From: Lentibacillus siamensis
GTDB taxonomy: Bacteria; Bacillota; Bacilli; Bacillales; Amphibacillaceae
Assembly (NCBI RefSeq): GCF_039522605.1
Contig: NZ_BAAADS010000006.1
Location: forward strand, 186,001 to 250,000
Length of the DNA stretch: 64,000 bases
Direction of reading: 5' to 3'
Each line of letters starts with the position of its first letter. Position 1 is the first letter of the stretch. Positions 35,215 to 42,732 of this stretch are shown in pieces. The notes beneath the pieces were generated by a model, which saw only the letters and a program-made list of their open reading frames with translations, was not told where the DNA came from and did not search any database. The position numbers were made by a program, and so were the translations under genes.

Positions 35215-35853
35215 ATGGTACGTGTAGTGGTAGTGGATGACCATGAAATTGTCCGCAAAGGCATCGTTTCCTATTTACGAACGGAAGAAGACATTGAAAT
35301 TGTAGGGGAAGCGTCCAGCGGGAATAACGGAGCAAGTATTATTTTGGAAACAAAGCCGGATGTTGTTTTAATGGATCTTATCATGGAAAATGGTACCGGG
35401 ATTGAGGCGACTGAAAAAGTCATGAAAGAGCTGCCTTCATGCAAAATTATTATTTTAACGAGCTATTATGACAATGAACAGGTTATTCCTGCGATTGAAG
35501 CGGGTGCGTTCAGCTATATTTTAAAAACATCTTCTGCCAGAGAAATCGCTGCGGCGATTAAAAAGGCGGCAGCGGGTGAAAATGTGATTGAGCCAAAAGT
35601 TGCCGGCCAAATGATGACCAATTTTCGGCGCGGTCCGAAAAAAGCGCATGAAGAATTGACGGAGCGTGAATTGGAAGTGCTTTTGTGTATCGGTGACGGG
35701 CTGACGAATCAGGAAATAAGCGATAACCTTTATATTGGGATTAAAACGGTAAAAACCCATGTCAGCAATATTTTATCAAAGCTTGATGTGCATGACCGTA
35801 CACAAGCAGCTGTATATGTTCACAAAAATGCCTTATCCAAAGAAGAAAATTAG
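35215..35853 (+). CDS. liaR: response regulator LiaR/VraR
   Basis: This 212-residue NarL-family regulator has the receiver domain with D54 (VVLMDLIMENG) as the phosphorylation site and a LuxR-type helix-turn-helix (LTERELEVLLCIGDGLTNQE, then IGIKTVKTHVSNIL). It is the partner of LiaS. The ATG at 35215 follows GGGGGAGG; the open frame reaches back into liaS without any start signal. The likely targets, a liaIH-type operon, are not in this window. Confidence 0.95.
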   Translation: MVRVVVVDDHEIVRKGIVSYLRTEEDIEIVGEASSGNNGASIILETKPDVVLMDLIMENGTGIEATEKVMKELPSCKIIILTSYYDNEQVIPAIEAGAFSYILKTSSAREIAAAIKKAAAGENVIEPKVAGQMMTNFRRGPKKAHEELTERELEVLLCIGDGLTNQEISDNLYIGIKTVKTHVSNILSKLDVHDRTQAAVYVHKNALSKEEN

Positions 35854-35871
35854 TATTTTCAAATTTCATTT

Positions 35872-35901
35872 TTGATTTTCCTGTAGAATTCCCTGTATAA
35901 T
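35872..35901 (+). promoter_or_regulatory. sigma-A promoter of bdbC
   Basis: TTGATT (35872-35877), an 18-base spacer and TATAAT (35896-35901), 31 bases before the bdbC start. Confidence 0.6.
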
Positions 35902-35932
35902 ATTGAAGTAATATAATATGAGGAGCTTATGT

Positions 35933-36361
35933 ATGGGAAATTCCAAGTCAAATGAAACACTGCTTATGCTCATCTGGGCACAATCATTAATTGCTCTGTT
36001 GGGAAGCCTGTTTTATTCGGAAATCATGGGGTATGTTCCCTGTGAGTTATGCTGGTATCAACGGATATTGATGTATCCGCTGGTTATCATATATGGTGTT
36101 GCTGCCATCAAAAAAGATATATCTGTTGCGTTGCCTGGTCTTATATTGAGTGGAATCGGCATGTGTGTTTCTATTTATCATTATCTCGTGCAAAAACTGC
36201 CTGCATTAGCCGATGCCGGTAATTCATGCGGGTTGGTGCCGTGTAATGCTGAGTATGTAAATTACTTTGGATTCATCACTATTCCTTTTATGGCTGGAGT
36301 TGCATTCATTGTAATCTTTGTTTTACATATCATCCTGATGAAACAGCAAGGAGGGAAATAA
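35933..36361 (+). CDS. bdbC: disulfide bond formation protein BdbC (DsbB-like)
   Basis: This 142-residue quinone-linked oxidoreductase has four membrane segments, the first Cys pair CELC (37-40) and a second external pair C-GLVP-C (about 101 and 106). It reoxidises a thioredoxin-like partner outside the membrane. The start ATG is seven bases after AGGAG. The next gene encodes an anchored thioredoxin one base later, so they very probably form a disulfide-forming pair. Confidence 0.93.
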   Translation: MGNSKSNETLLMLIWAQSLIALLGSLFYSEIMGYVPCELCWYQRILMYPLVIIYGVAAIKKDISVALPGLILSGIGMCVSIYHYLVQKLPALADAGNSCGLVPCNAEYVNYFGFITIPFMAGVAFIVIFVLHIILMKQQGGK

Positions 36362-36362
36362 T

Positions 36363-36842
36363 ATGAAAAAAAAGATGATAATTTTTGGGATTGTTATTGT
36401 CATCTTGTTTGCTGGACTTTATTTTGTCATCGATTATAAGAATGATCAGGCGATGGAGAATAATCCGTATGGCAAAGATGATCTCCATCAGGCGACGATT
36501 GATCAACTAGACAGCCCATATTACGGAAACCAGATTCTGCCTGACGAATTGAATAAAAAGGTGAACAGCGGTGAAGGGCTTTTTGTTTACTTCTACAGTC
36601 CGACATGCCCGCACTGTAAAAAAACCACACCAATGCTGGCACCGCTGGCAAAAGATATGAATGTGGATATGAAAAAATTGAACCTGATTGAATTTCCGGA
36701 AATGGCGCCCAAATACATGATAAGAAGTACGCCGACATTAGTTTATTTCAAAAATGGAAAAGAAGTTGACCGCGTAAATGGTGCGCAGTCCAAAGAATTA
36801 TTCACATCATTTTTCAACGAATATAAGGACAGCGGTGATTAG
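36363..36842 (+). CDS. membrane-anchored thioredoxin-like protein
   Basis: This 159-residue protein has an N-terminal signal anchor (residues 5-24) and a thioredoxin domain with active site CPHC (C82, C85) and the cis-Pro loop RSTPTLVYF. CPHC with His in the middle is the DsbA-type sequence, which favours oxidation. It is translated right after bdbC (a single base between), so BdbC probably keeps it oxidised. It is shorter than BdbD and lacks the helical insertion of DsbA, so it is closer to BdbA-type thioredoxins. Confidence 0.85.
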   Translation: MKKKMIIFGIVIVILFAGLYFVIDYKNDQAMENNPYGKDDLHQATIDQLDSPYYGNQILPDELNKKVNSGEGLFVYFYSPTCPHCKKTTPMLAPLAKDMNVDMKKLNLIEFPEMAPKYMIRSTPTLVYFKNGKEVDRVNGAQSKELFTSFFNEYKDSGD

Positions 36843-36912
36843 AAAACTTGGTTGTCACCATGGTTTTAGGTGACGACCTTAGTTGCACTTATACAGTAAG
36901 AAAGGTTTATAC
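36841..36912 (-). repeat. dispersed hairpin repeat, copy 4 (reverse)
   Basis: On the reverse strand it reads GTATAAACCTTTCTTACTGT, ATAAGTGCAACTAAGG, a stem GGTCGTCACC/GGTGACAACC and CAAGTTTTCT. It overlaps the last two bases of the thioredoxin stop codon and precedes the terminator shared with the ABC transporter. Confidence 0.8.
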
Positions 36913-36925
36913 TTAACTGCTAAAA

Positions 36926-36958
36926 AAGCAAGCCAGGGTTAATCCCGGCTTGCTTTTT
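36926..36958. terminator. bidirectional terminator
   Basis: AAGCAAGCC pairs with GGCTTGCTT (stem extended by GG/CC), with A and T runs on both sides, between two convergent operons. Confidence 0.85.
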
Positions 36959-36970
36959 AAATTGCATTTA

Positions 36971-37972
36971 TTATTTTTGAATAAAACTTGTATTCACCAA
37001 TCCTTCCAAATCCGGTTTTTCTTTTAAAAATTCAAGCTGGTAGGAAGAATTTGCGAAATCCTGCAGTACATCACCATCAACTTTATATGTGAAGTTGATT
37101 CGTTCCCAGGCATTGTCGATAACAGACGGGGAAAGTTCTTGATCAGTGATTTCTTTGATTTTCTTGATTGCGATCTGTTTGGCTTTATCCGGATTATCCT
37201 GAATGAATTTTGTTGCCTTCTTATGTGCATCAACAATGTTTTGAACCATTTCAGGATTGTTTTCGACTAAATCCTGGGACGTTACAAACACGGCTGCCGG
37301 CAATGTTTGGCCATATGCGACGTTTTTGGTATCTACAAGAACCTCACCGCTGCCTTTTTCCTCAATAACGGATGCCCATGGTTCCGGTACAGTTGCAGCA
37401 TCTACTTTTTCAGTTTTAAACAGTCGGTGGTAGGTTGCTGGTTTTCCTGTAACATGTTTCATGGTTCCGCCAATCCGCTTCGAGGTAATGCTGTATTCTT
37501 CCTTCATCATCGTTTCAAATTGAACATCGTGTGTACAGCCGACGCGTGGCGAAATAAATGAATGTCCTTTTAAATCTTCCGGTGTTTCAATATTAGTGCC
37601 TTTTCTTGCCATAATGACGGTACCGCCTGTTGAACCGGCAGCAACAACATTAATTTTTGCGCCGCTTGTAAAATGGTTCATGGCAGGACCTGGTCCGACA
37701 AGGCCGCCTTCAATTTCTCCTGTTTCAATCGCAGTCATAAAGGCTGAACCATCAGGGAAGTATTTATAATTAACCGTCGTTCCACCCGGTAATGTTTTAG
37801 AATATAACTCTTTTTCTTCAGCAACCATGCCGGCAACATGATTAATATTCGGAAAGTAGCCAATGGTGATTTCCTTTGATCCATCAGCACTCGCTTGTTC
37901 GTCATTTCCTCCGCATGCAGTTAATAGAAAGCTGAATATAGCAGCGCAAGCCAATAAAATAAGTTTTTTCAT
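36971..37972 (-). CDS. ABC transporter substrate-binding lipoprotein (sulfonate/nitrate/taurine type)
   Basis: This 333-residue lipoprotein has a signal peptide ending in LTAC (Cys 20) and an SsuA/NrtA-type binding domain: ITIGYFPNINHVAGMVA near the start, GLVGPGPAMNHFTSG and SPRVGCTHDVQFETMMK in the middle. Substrates of this group include aliphatic sulfonates, taurine, nitrate and thiamine precursors. The length is close to B. subtilis YtlA. It is the last gene of a three-gene operon, 69 bases after the permease. Confidence 0.85.
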   Translation of the reverse strand: MKKLILLACAAIFSFLLTACGGNDEQASADGSKEITIGYFPNINHVAGMVAEEKELYSKTLPGGTTVNYKYFPDGSAFMTAIETGEIEGGLVGPGPAMNHFTSGAKINVVAAGSTGGTVIMARKGTNIETPEDLKGHSFISPRVGCTHDVQFETMMKEEYSITSKRIGGTMKHVTGKPATYHRLFKTEKVDAATVPEPWASVIEEKGSGEVLVDTKNVAYGQTLPAAVFVTSQDLVENNPEMVQNIVDAHKKATKFIQDNPDKAKQIAIKKIKEITDQELSPSVIDNAWERINFTYKVDGDVLQDFANSSYQLEFLKEKPDLEGLVNTSFIQK

Positions 37973-38041
37973 CTTGATCTCTCCCTTTTTTTGGTGTCGC
38001 CACCTGAATTTTGCCGAATTATTTTTGAGTGTGGACAGGTT

Positions 38042-38809
38042 TTAAGCTTTTGTTCGTAATCCCCATCGTTGCATCACGTTCTTTTCCAATTTTGAAAATA
38101 CAAGCTGGTCAACTACTGCACCAATTACTCCAATAATGATAATTATTCCGATAACCTGATCCATGCGGGCGTAATCCTGTGCATAGCGCAGTGAATAGCC
38201 GAGTCCAGGGCCATTACTGAGTAATTCACCTGCCATGAGTGCACGCCAGCTGAATGCCCAGGCGAGTCGGACACCCTGCATGAAATAGGGGATACTGGCA
38301 GGGATTTCAACACGGCGGAATAGACTGAAGCCGCGTGTTCCCATTGTTCTGGCGGCCCGGATGAGTTGTGGTGAAACGTTGTGAATGGCCGTTCTTACAT
38401 TTAACGCCATCACAAATGTACCGCCCAATACTACGACAAAAACAACAGCAAATTCGGAAAAACCAAACAGCATAATCGCAAGCGGTACCCACACAATGCT
38501 TGGAATACTTTGCAATGCAATCAGGTACATTCCAGCTGTTTCATCCGCTTGATTGGATTTGCCGAAAATCACACCTAGAATGGTTCCAAATAAAATGGCC
38601 AATGATAAACCAATCAGTAGATGTTTCAGACTTGCCCCCAATGCTTGAACCAAATCGCCGCTTGTAAATCCTTCAAATAAGGCTGTAGCTATTTGTGCTG
38701 GTGAAGGTAAAATAATATCCGGAAAAACGCCTGTAACAAAAATCAGTTGCCATATTCCGATGACCGCTATTAAAAATAAAATACGTTTAACGATGATATT
38801 AATTTTCAT
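38042..38809 (-). CDS. ABC transporter permease (SsuC/TauC type)
   Basis: This 255-residue membrane protein has six hydrophobic segments, an N-terminal ILPSPAQIATALFEG motif and the permease coupling loop SPQLIRAARTMGTRGFSLFR followed by VEIPASIPYFMQGVRL (about residues 147-182). It belongs to the SsuC/NrtB/TauC group. Its start overlaps the end of the ATPase gene by 11 bases, and the binding protein follows, giving gene order ATPase-permease-binding protein. Confidence 0.88.
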   Translation of the reverse strand: MKINIIVKRILFLIAVIGIWQLIFVTGVFPDIILPSPAQIATALFEGFTSGDLVQALGASLKHLLIGLSLAILFGTILGVIFGKSNQADETAGMYLIALQSIPSIVWVPLAIMLFGFSEFAVVFVVVLGGTFVMALNVRTAIHNVSPQLIRAARTMGTRGFSLFRRVEIPASIPYFMQGVRLAWAFSWRALMAGELLSNGPGLGYSLRYAQDYARMDQVIGIIIIIGVIGAVVDQLVFSKLEKNVMQRWGLRTKA

Positions 38810-39581
38810 TGGTTAGCTCTTCCTTTAATACTTTGTCAATTTCGCCTTCAAGCAAGCCCATCACCTTTTTTTCAATTTCAATCACCTGGTGGTCTTCCCG
38901 TTTACGTGGTCTTGGGATATCCACTTCAATGTCAGCGATAATCCGGCCTGGCAGTGTTCCCATTACGATAACGCGATCTGATAGTTTAATAGCTTCCTGA
39001 ATACTGTGAGTTACAAACAGGATGGTTTTTTGTGTTTGCTCCCAAATCCGAATCAGTTCATCATGCAAAATATGCCGTGTCTGTTCATCCAAAGCAGCGA
39101 ATGGTTCATCCATTAATAAAACCTTGGGATCCATGGCCAGTGCTCGTGCTATCGCAACCCGCTGCTGCATTCCCCCGGAAAGTTCATAGATGAAATTATC
39201 TTTGAAATGACTTAAGTGAACCATTTTCAAAAAATCATCCGCGCGTTCATTCGCTTCGTGTTTTGTCATTATCCCTTTCAGTGGAAATGTAACGTTATCC
39301 CGGACATTAAGCCATGGAAATAATGAAGGCTGCTGAAAAACCATTCCACGCTCCCGTCCAGGCTGAGTAATTACGTTGTTTTGAAGTGATATGGCCCCAT
39401 TGGTAGCATTTTCAAGTCCAGCCACCATCGATAATAGGGTTGATTTTCCACAACCGGATGGACCCAGGATAGATACAAATTGATTTTCAGGTATGCTTAG
39501 GTTAATATCTGAAAATACGTTAAAAGGCTGCTGATCCCGTCCGATAAAGCGTTTGCTCACACCATCCATCTGAAGAAACAT
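38799..39581 (-). CDS. ABC transporter ATPase (SsuB/TauB type)
   Basis: This 260-residue ATPase has Walker A GPSGCGKST (about 39-47), a Q-loop MVFQQPSLFPW, signature LSGGMQQRVAIARAL, Walker B VLLMDEPFAALD and the H-loop VTHSIQEAIKLSDR. The FPWLNVRDN sequence after the Q-loop is typical of the SsuB/TauB/NrtD group. It is the first gene of the operon, with GAGGAGAGG before the ATG and a strong promoter about 55 bases upstream. Confidence 0.9.
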   Translation of the reverse strand: MFLQMDGVSKRFIGRDQQPFNVFSDINLSIPENQFVSILGPSGCGKSTLLSMVAGLENATNGAISLQNNVITQPGRERGMVFQQPSLFPWLNVRDNVTFPLKGIMTKHEANERADDFLKMVHLSHFKDNFIYELSGGMQQRVAIARALAMDPKVLLMDEPFAALDEQTRHILHDELIRIWEQTQKTILFVTHSIQEAIKLSDRVIVMGTLPGRIIADIEVDIPRPRKREDHQVIEIEKKVMGLLEGEIDKVLKEELTNEN

Positions 39582-39621
39582 GTTGACCCTCTCCTCAAAT
39601 TACATTATTCCGATAAAAAAA

Positions 39622-39664
39622 GTATACTTTAAAAAGTATACGCAGGGCCAGGTAAATTTGTCAA
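39622..39664 (-). promoter_or_regulatory. strong sigma-A promoter with overlapping palindromic operator
   Basis: On the reverse strand TTGACA (39659-39664), an 18-base spacer and TATACT (39635-39640) form a near-consensus promoter for the sulfonate-type operon. A perfect palindrome, GTATACTTT-AA-AAAGTATAC on the plus strand (39622-39641), covers the -10 and the likely start point, as expected for a repressor operator. No regulator gene is adjacent. Confidence 0.7.
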
Positions 39665-39693
39665 TGTTTTTAAGATTGCTGCTGGACTTTTGG

Positions 39694-39850
39694 AAAATAA
39701 ACTCCCAAACTCGCTGAACAAATGGGCAAAGCCGCCGAATAAATTTCTGAACCCGCCGAACAAATGGGTAAACCCGCCGAATAAACTCCTAAACCCGCCG
39801 AATAAACTCCTAAACCCGCTGAACAAAAGCTCAAACCCGCTGTATAAAGC
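39694..39850. repeat. 21-bp tandem array, locus 3
   Basis: About seven units of 21 bp on the plus strand, AACCCGCCGAATAAActcct, with variants CTGAACAAA. On the reverse strand the core reads TTTATTCGGCGGGTTT. The reverse frame is open with heptapeptides such as GFRSLFG but lacks a start signal. The array separates the transporter promoter from the 3' end of the glycosylase gene. Confidence 0.9.
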
Positions 39851-39960
39851 TAAGATCCCTTCGTAAAAAAAACAAAAACGTACCATTCACGTAATTCACA
39901 AACATAACCGAAATGAGGGCTTCTGTATCCGGCCATTTGCGATGTTTAAAGCGTTCATAC

Positions 39961-40566
39961 TCACCTGGATATATAATGGTTACCATGAATCCAAAACCGC
40001 CATGGATAATCTTTTGCTTCACCGGAGTTACTGATCCCGATTCGCGAACCTGCCATAATCATGTCGGGCTCAACGGTCCATCCAGTGGTAATCCAGAAGG
40101 GGGAGTGGTTCAGCGGATGCCCGTAATCAGCCATGGTAATTCCAAGTGCTTTTGTTAATTTGCCTGGACCATTAGTCCATTCCCGTTTATTTTTTGCTTT
40201 CGGTCTTCTCGCTTCCATAAGCTCATGTCCTGTATAAGGCTCAACAGCTCGAATAAGGACTGACTCTGGTATTCCGCTTTCACCACTGACAACATTGATC
40301 AGGCAGTGTGTATGCATTGTATGGGTATAGGCATGACCGGGATGACCAAACATGATTTCTGTTCGTTTTGTGCGCCGGTTATTATAACTGTGAGCGGCCT
40401 TATCAAGCGGCCCTATATATGCTTCTGTTTCGACAATAAATCCTGCCGCAGTTCCTTCAGACGTTTCTTTGATAAGCAGGCAGCCAAGTAAAGCCTTTGC
40501 CAGTTCAAGTGTCGGCTGATAGTAGAATTTTTCGTTCAGTGGTTTTTTATCATGAAGAATAGACAT
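39961..40566 (-). CDS. 3-methyladenine DNA glycosylase (AAG/Mpg family)
   Basis: This 201-residue enzyme removes alkylated purines from DNA to start base excision repair. The catalytic Glu is in FIVETEAYIGPLDKAAHSYN (E46/E48 region), followed by RRTKRTEIMFGHPGHAYTH, and NGPGKLTKALGI near residue 145. The size fits B. subtilis YxlJ. The start is the ATG at 40566 after AAAGGA; codons upstream in the frame have no ribosome binding site. Confidence 0.92.
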   Translation of the reverse strand: MSILHDKKPLNEKFYYQPTLELAKALLGCLLIKETSEGTAAGFIVETEAYIGPLDKAAHSYNNRRTKRTEIMFGHPGHAYTHTMHTHCLINVVSGESGIPESVLIRAVEPYTGHELMEARRPKAKNKREWTNGPGKLTKALGITMADYGHPLNHSPFWITTGWTVEPDMIMAGSRIGISNSGEAKDYPWRFWIHGNHYISR

Positions 40567-40706
40567 AGCAAACAATCCTTTGCAATCAGTATTTAATCCA
40601 TAATTCAATCTAACATTATTATTGGCTTCTTTATAATTTGTACTCCACATACGTTTTTTTCCGAGAGAACTTTGCGGTATACAAAATCAAGAATTAAGTA
40701 CAATGG

Positions 40707-40734
40707 TTGATTTTTATGTCTTAATTTGTATAAT
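40707..40734 (+). promoter_or_regulatory. possible promoter of ectD
   Basis: TTGATT, a 16-base spacer and TATAAT, about 155 bases upstream of the ectD start codon. The leader contains a small palindrome GGGAAAGCTTCCC (about 40804). Confidence 0.4.
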
Positions 40735-40890
40735 TGTATTAGAAGAGTCAGTATATTAGGATTTTTACCAACTAATTAGAAGGAGTATATGTCGTTTAAT
40801 GTTGGGAAAGCTTCCCTGTATTTTGGGATGCTTAGGTATATAAAAAAACTTAATAATCATGAGAATTTTGGTTAAGGAGTGTTTTTATTT

Positions 40891-41793
40891 ATGGAAGATC
40901 TCTATCCTTCAAGAAAAAATGACCAACCGTCAATTTTGGAGCGGAAGGATCCTGTAATGTATACAGACCGATCTAAAGATAATCAGGCTCCTATTTCAAA
41001 AGAACAACTTGATTCCTATGAACAAAATGGGTTTTTGCAGATTAAGAACTTCTTTTCTGATAAAGAAGTAACAGATATGCAGAAAGCTATTTTTGAATTG
41101 CAGGACTCAAACAAGGATGTCAGCTCGGACAAGGTCATCCGTGAGCCGGAAAGCGAAGATATCCGTTCCATTTTTCATGTCCATCGGGATGACAATTATT
41201 TCAAGGACATTGCCTATGACAAGCGCATTCTTGACATTGTAAATCATCTCTTGGGAAGTGACGTATATATACATCAGTCCCGCATTAATTATAAACCGGG
41301 ATTTAAAGGAAAAGAATTTGACTGGCATTCGGATTTTGAAACCTGGCATGTAGAGGATGGCATGCCGCGGATGAGGGCTGTCAGTCTGTCGATTGCCTTG
41401 TCGGACAACTATACATTCAACGGGCCTTTAATGCTTATACCAGGGTCCCAAAACTACTATGTCAGTTGTGTAGGGGAAACGCCTGATGATAACTATAAAG
41501 ACTCGTTGAAAAAACAGAAACTGGGCGTTCCTGATCAGGACAGTCTCCGATTCCTTTCCAAAAAAGGCAGTGGGATATCCGTGCCAACCGGGAAAGCGGG
41601 ATCCATCACACTGTTTGAATCGAATACCATGCACGGGTCGACAAGTAATATGACGCCTTATCCGCGCAACAATTTATTTATGGTGTATAACAGTGTGGAG
41701 AACCGTTTGAGAGAACCATTCTCCGGCGGAAAGGAACGACCGGAGTATATTGCGGTAAGAGAAAGTACAGGTAGCCTGACTACTGCCAGATAA
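40891..41793 (+). CDS. ectD: ectoine 5-hydroxylase
   Basis: This 300-residue Fe(II)/2-oxoglutarate dioxygenase converts ectoine to 5-hydroxyectoine, a compatible solute. The iron ligands fall exactly where they are in the Virgibacillus salexigens enzyme: H146 and D148 (FDWHSDFETWH) and H248 (NTMHGSTSN), followed by the 2-oxoglutarate-binding Arg in PYPRNNLFMVY. The start chosen is the ATG at 40891 (MEDLYPSRKN); the GTG at 40879 overlaps the AAGGAG site. ectABC is not adjacent, so ectoine synthesis must be encoded elsewhere or ectoine taken up. Confidence 0.97.
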   Translation: MEDLYPSRKNDQPSILERKDPVMYTDRSKDNQAPISKEQLDSYEQNGFLQIKNFFSDKEVTDMQKAIFELQDSNKDVSSDKVIREPESEDIRSIFHVHRDDNYFKDIAYDKRILDIVNHLLGSDVYIHQSRINYKPGFKGKEFDWHSDFETWHVEDGMPRMRAVSLSIALSDNYTFNGPLMLIPGSQNYYVSCVGETPDDNYKDSLKKQKLGVPDQDSLRFLSKKGSGISVPTGKAGSITLFESNTMHGSTSNMTPYPRNNLFMVYNSVENRLREPFSGGKERPEYIAVRESTGSLTTAR

Positions 41794-41829
41794 ATAGATA
41801 AATATACAGGGGGAGCTTTCCTATGGATT

Positions 41830-41860
41830 GGCTGCTGCACATATTGCGGCAGTCTTCTTT
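41830..41860 (+). terminator. probable ectD terminator
   Basis: GGCTGCTGC pairs imperfectly with GCGGCAGTC, followed by TTCTTT. Confidence 0.4.
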
Positions 41861-41893
41861 ATGTCAGACAATTTTTCTGTTTTGTTCTTTCGT

Positions 41894-42190
41894 TTAGTTT
41901 CGCCTGCGACCTGCACAAGTGAACAGTTGTTGCAGTTTCATATAATTGTACATAGTGGCAGCCTGTCTCCCTTCCCGACTGTGGCGGTTTACTTTTGGTT
42001 GAAGGCAATTAAGAAATGCCCGGTCACATCTGCATTTTGATTTGGACCTGCGATAACACTCATCATGTTCCTTGCAGCAAGCATCTGTATCGTTAATGGG
42101 GGATCCGGGTCCGCTGCAACCTGGTCCACACCATTTATAGTCCGGGAATATACGCAACCCCCGCACTGGTTTTGCATGTATTTTCGACAT
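41894..42190 (-). CDS. small phospholipase A2-like protein
   Basis: This 98-residue protein has the hallmarks of phospholipase A2: a calcium-loop sequence WCGPGCSGPG (20-29), the catalytic-helix motif DACCKEHDECY (36-46) with H42 and D43, and a second-helix CRCDRAFLNC (53-62) with D56 in the position of the second catalytic Asp. PLA2 cleaves the sn-2 ester of phospholipids. The same motif set occurs in the parvovirus VP1 N terminus, and related Bacillus proteins are often labelled after that. There is no signal peptide. GGGAGG precedes the ATG at 42190. It is divergent from the Cys-rich gene. Confidence 0.75.
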   Translation of the reverse strand: MSKIHAKPVRGLRIFPDYKWCGPGCSGPGSPINDTDACCKEHDECYRRSKSKCRCDRAFLNCLQPKVNRHSREGRQAATMYNYMKLQQLFTCAGRRRN

Positions 42191-42348
42191 AAAAAATCCT
42201 CCCACTTAAGTTTCAATCTATTACAGAATATGTTGATCGATAAAAGATTGACTAAACAAATATAGTAGGGAAAAAACGAAACCTGTCCAGTCGAAAAGCG
42301 ATTCACATTCATAAAATAAATTGAATGAACAGTAGAGGAGGGTTTCTG

Positions 42349-42639
42349 ATGCGTTTTAGCGATTGTAATTGCTGTCATCCTTGTAAAAAGAAAGACCACG
42401 ATTACGATTTTTTTAACAGGGAAAAGCATTACGGATGCTATGATCCTTGCAGAAAGAAAGATTATTGCCATGACCCTTGCAGGAAGAAAGACTATTGTCA
42501 TGATCCTTGCAAGAAAAAGGAATACGGTTGTGACTTTTTTAACAAGAAAAAACACAATCATGGTTCCTGCAGATGCTTTGATCTTTTTAAGGTGAAAGAG
42601 GAGAAGAATCATTGTCACTGCTGTGGAAGGTATTATTAA
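42349..42639 (+). CDS. Cys/His/Lys-rich repeat protein
   Basis: This 96-residue protein is built around three tandem copies of a ten-residue unit, YDPCRKKDYC, HDPCRKKDYC and HDPCKKKEYG (about 31-60), flanked by FF-containing segments (DYDFFNREKH and CDFFNKKKH) and Cys-rich ends (DCNCCHPC and HCHCCGRYY). Cys, His, Lys and Asp dominate; there is no signal peptide. Such composition is common among spore coat or exosporium proteins and metal-binding proteins. GAGGAGGG precedes the ATG. A CATAAAATA at 42310-42318 resembles a mother-cell sigma -10 element, without a clear -35. Confidence 0.6.
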   Translation: MRFSDCNCCHPCKKKDHDYDFFNREKHYGCYDPCRKKDYCHDPCRKKDYCHDPCKKKEYGCDFFNKKKHNHGSCRCFDLFKVKEEKNHCHCCGRYY

Positions 42640-42663
42640 GGATTACAGTTTCGAATGTGACCG

Positions 42664-42700
42664 CAAAGCGCTTCAGCCTGATGACGGCTGAAGCGCTTTG
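42664..42700. terminator. strong bidirectional hairpin terminator
   Basis: CAAAGCGCTTCAGCC pairs perfectly with GGCTGAAGCGCTTTG across seven bases, between the convergent Cys-rich and hmoB genes. Confidence 0.8.
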
Positions 42701-42732
42701 TCTTGTATCACTCTATAAGTCCTGATTAAGCT

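Noticed and set aside
39629..39886. 85-codon reverse-strand frame with GFRSLFG heptads over array locus 3
   Set aside because: The frame is open only because the 21-bp period is a multiple of three. There is no ribosome binding site, and the repeats degrade as DNA rather than by codon position.
41989..42618. 209-codon reverse frame over the Cys-rich gene and the PLA2-like gene
   Set aside because: Its low-complexity Val/Ile/Phe composition is the antisense of the Lys/Asp/Cys repeats. Both genes it covers have good ribosome binding sites and sensible products.
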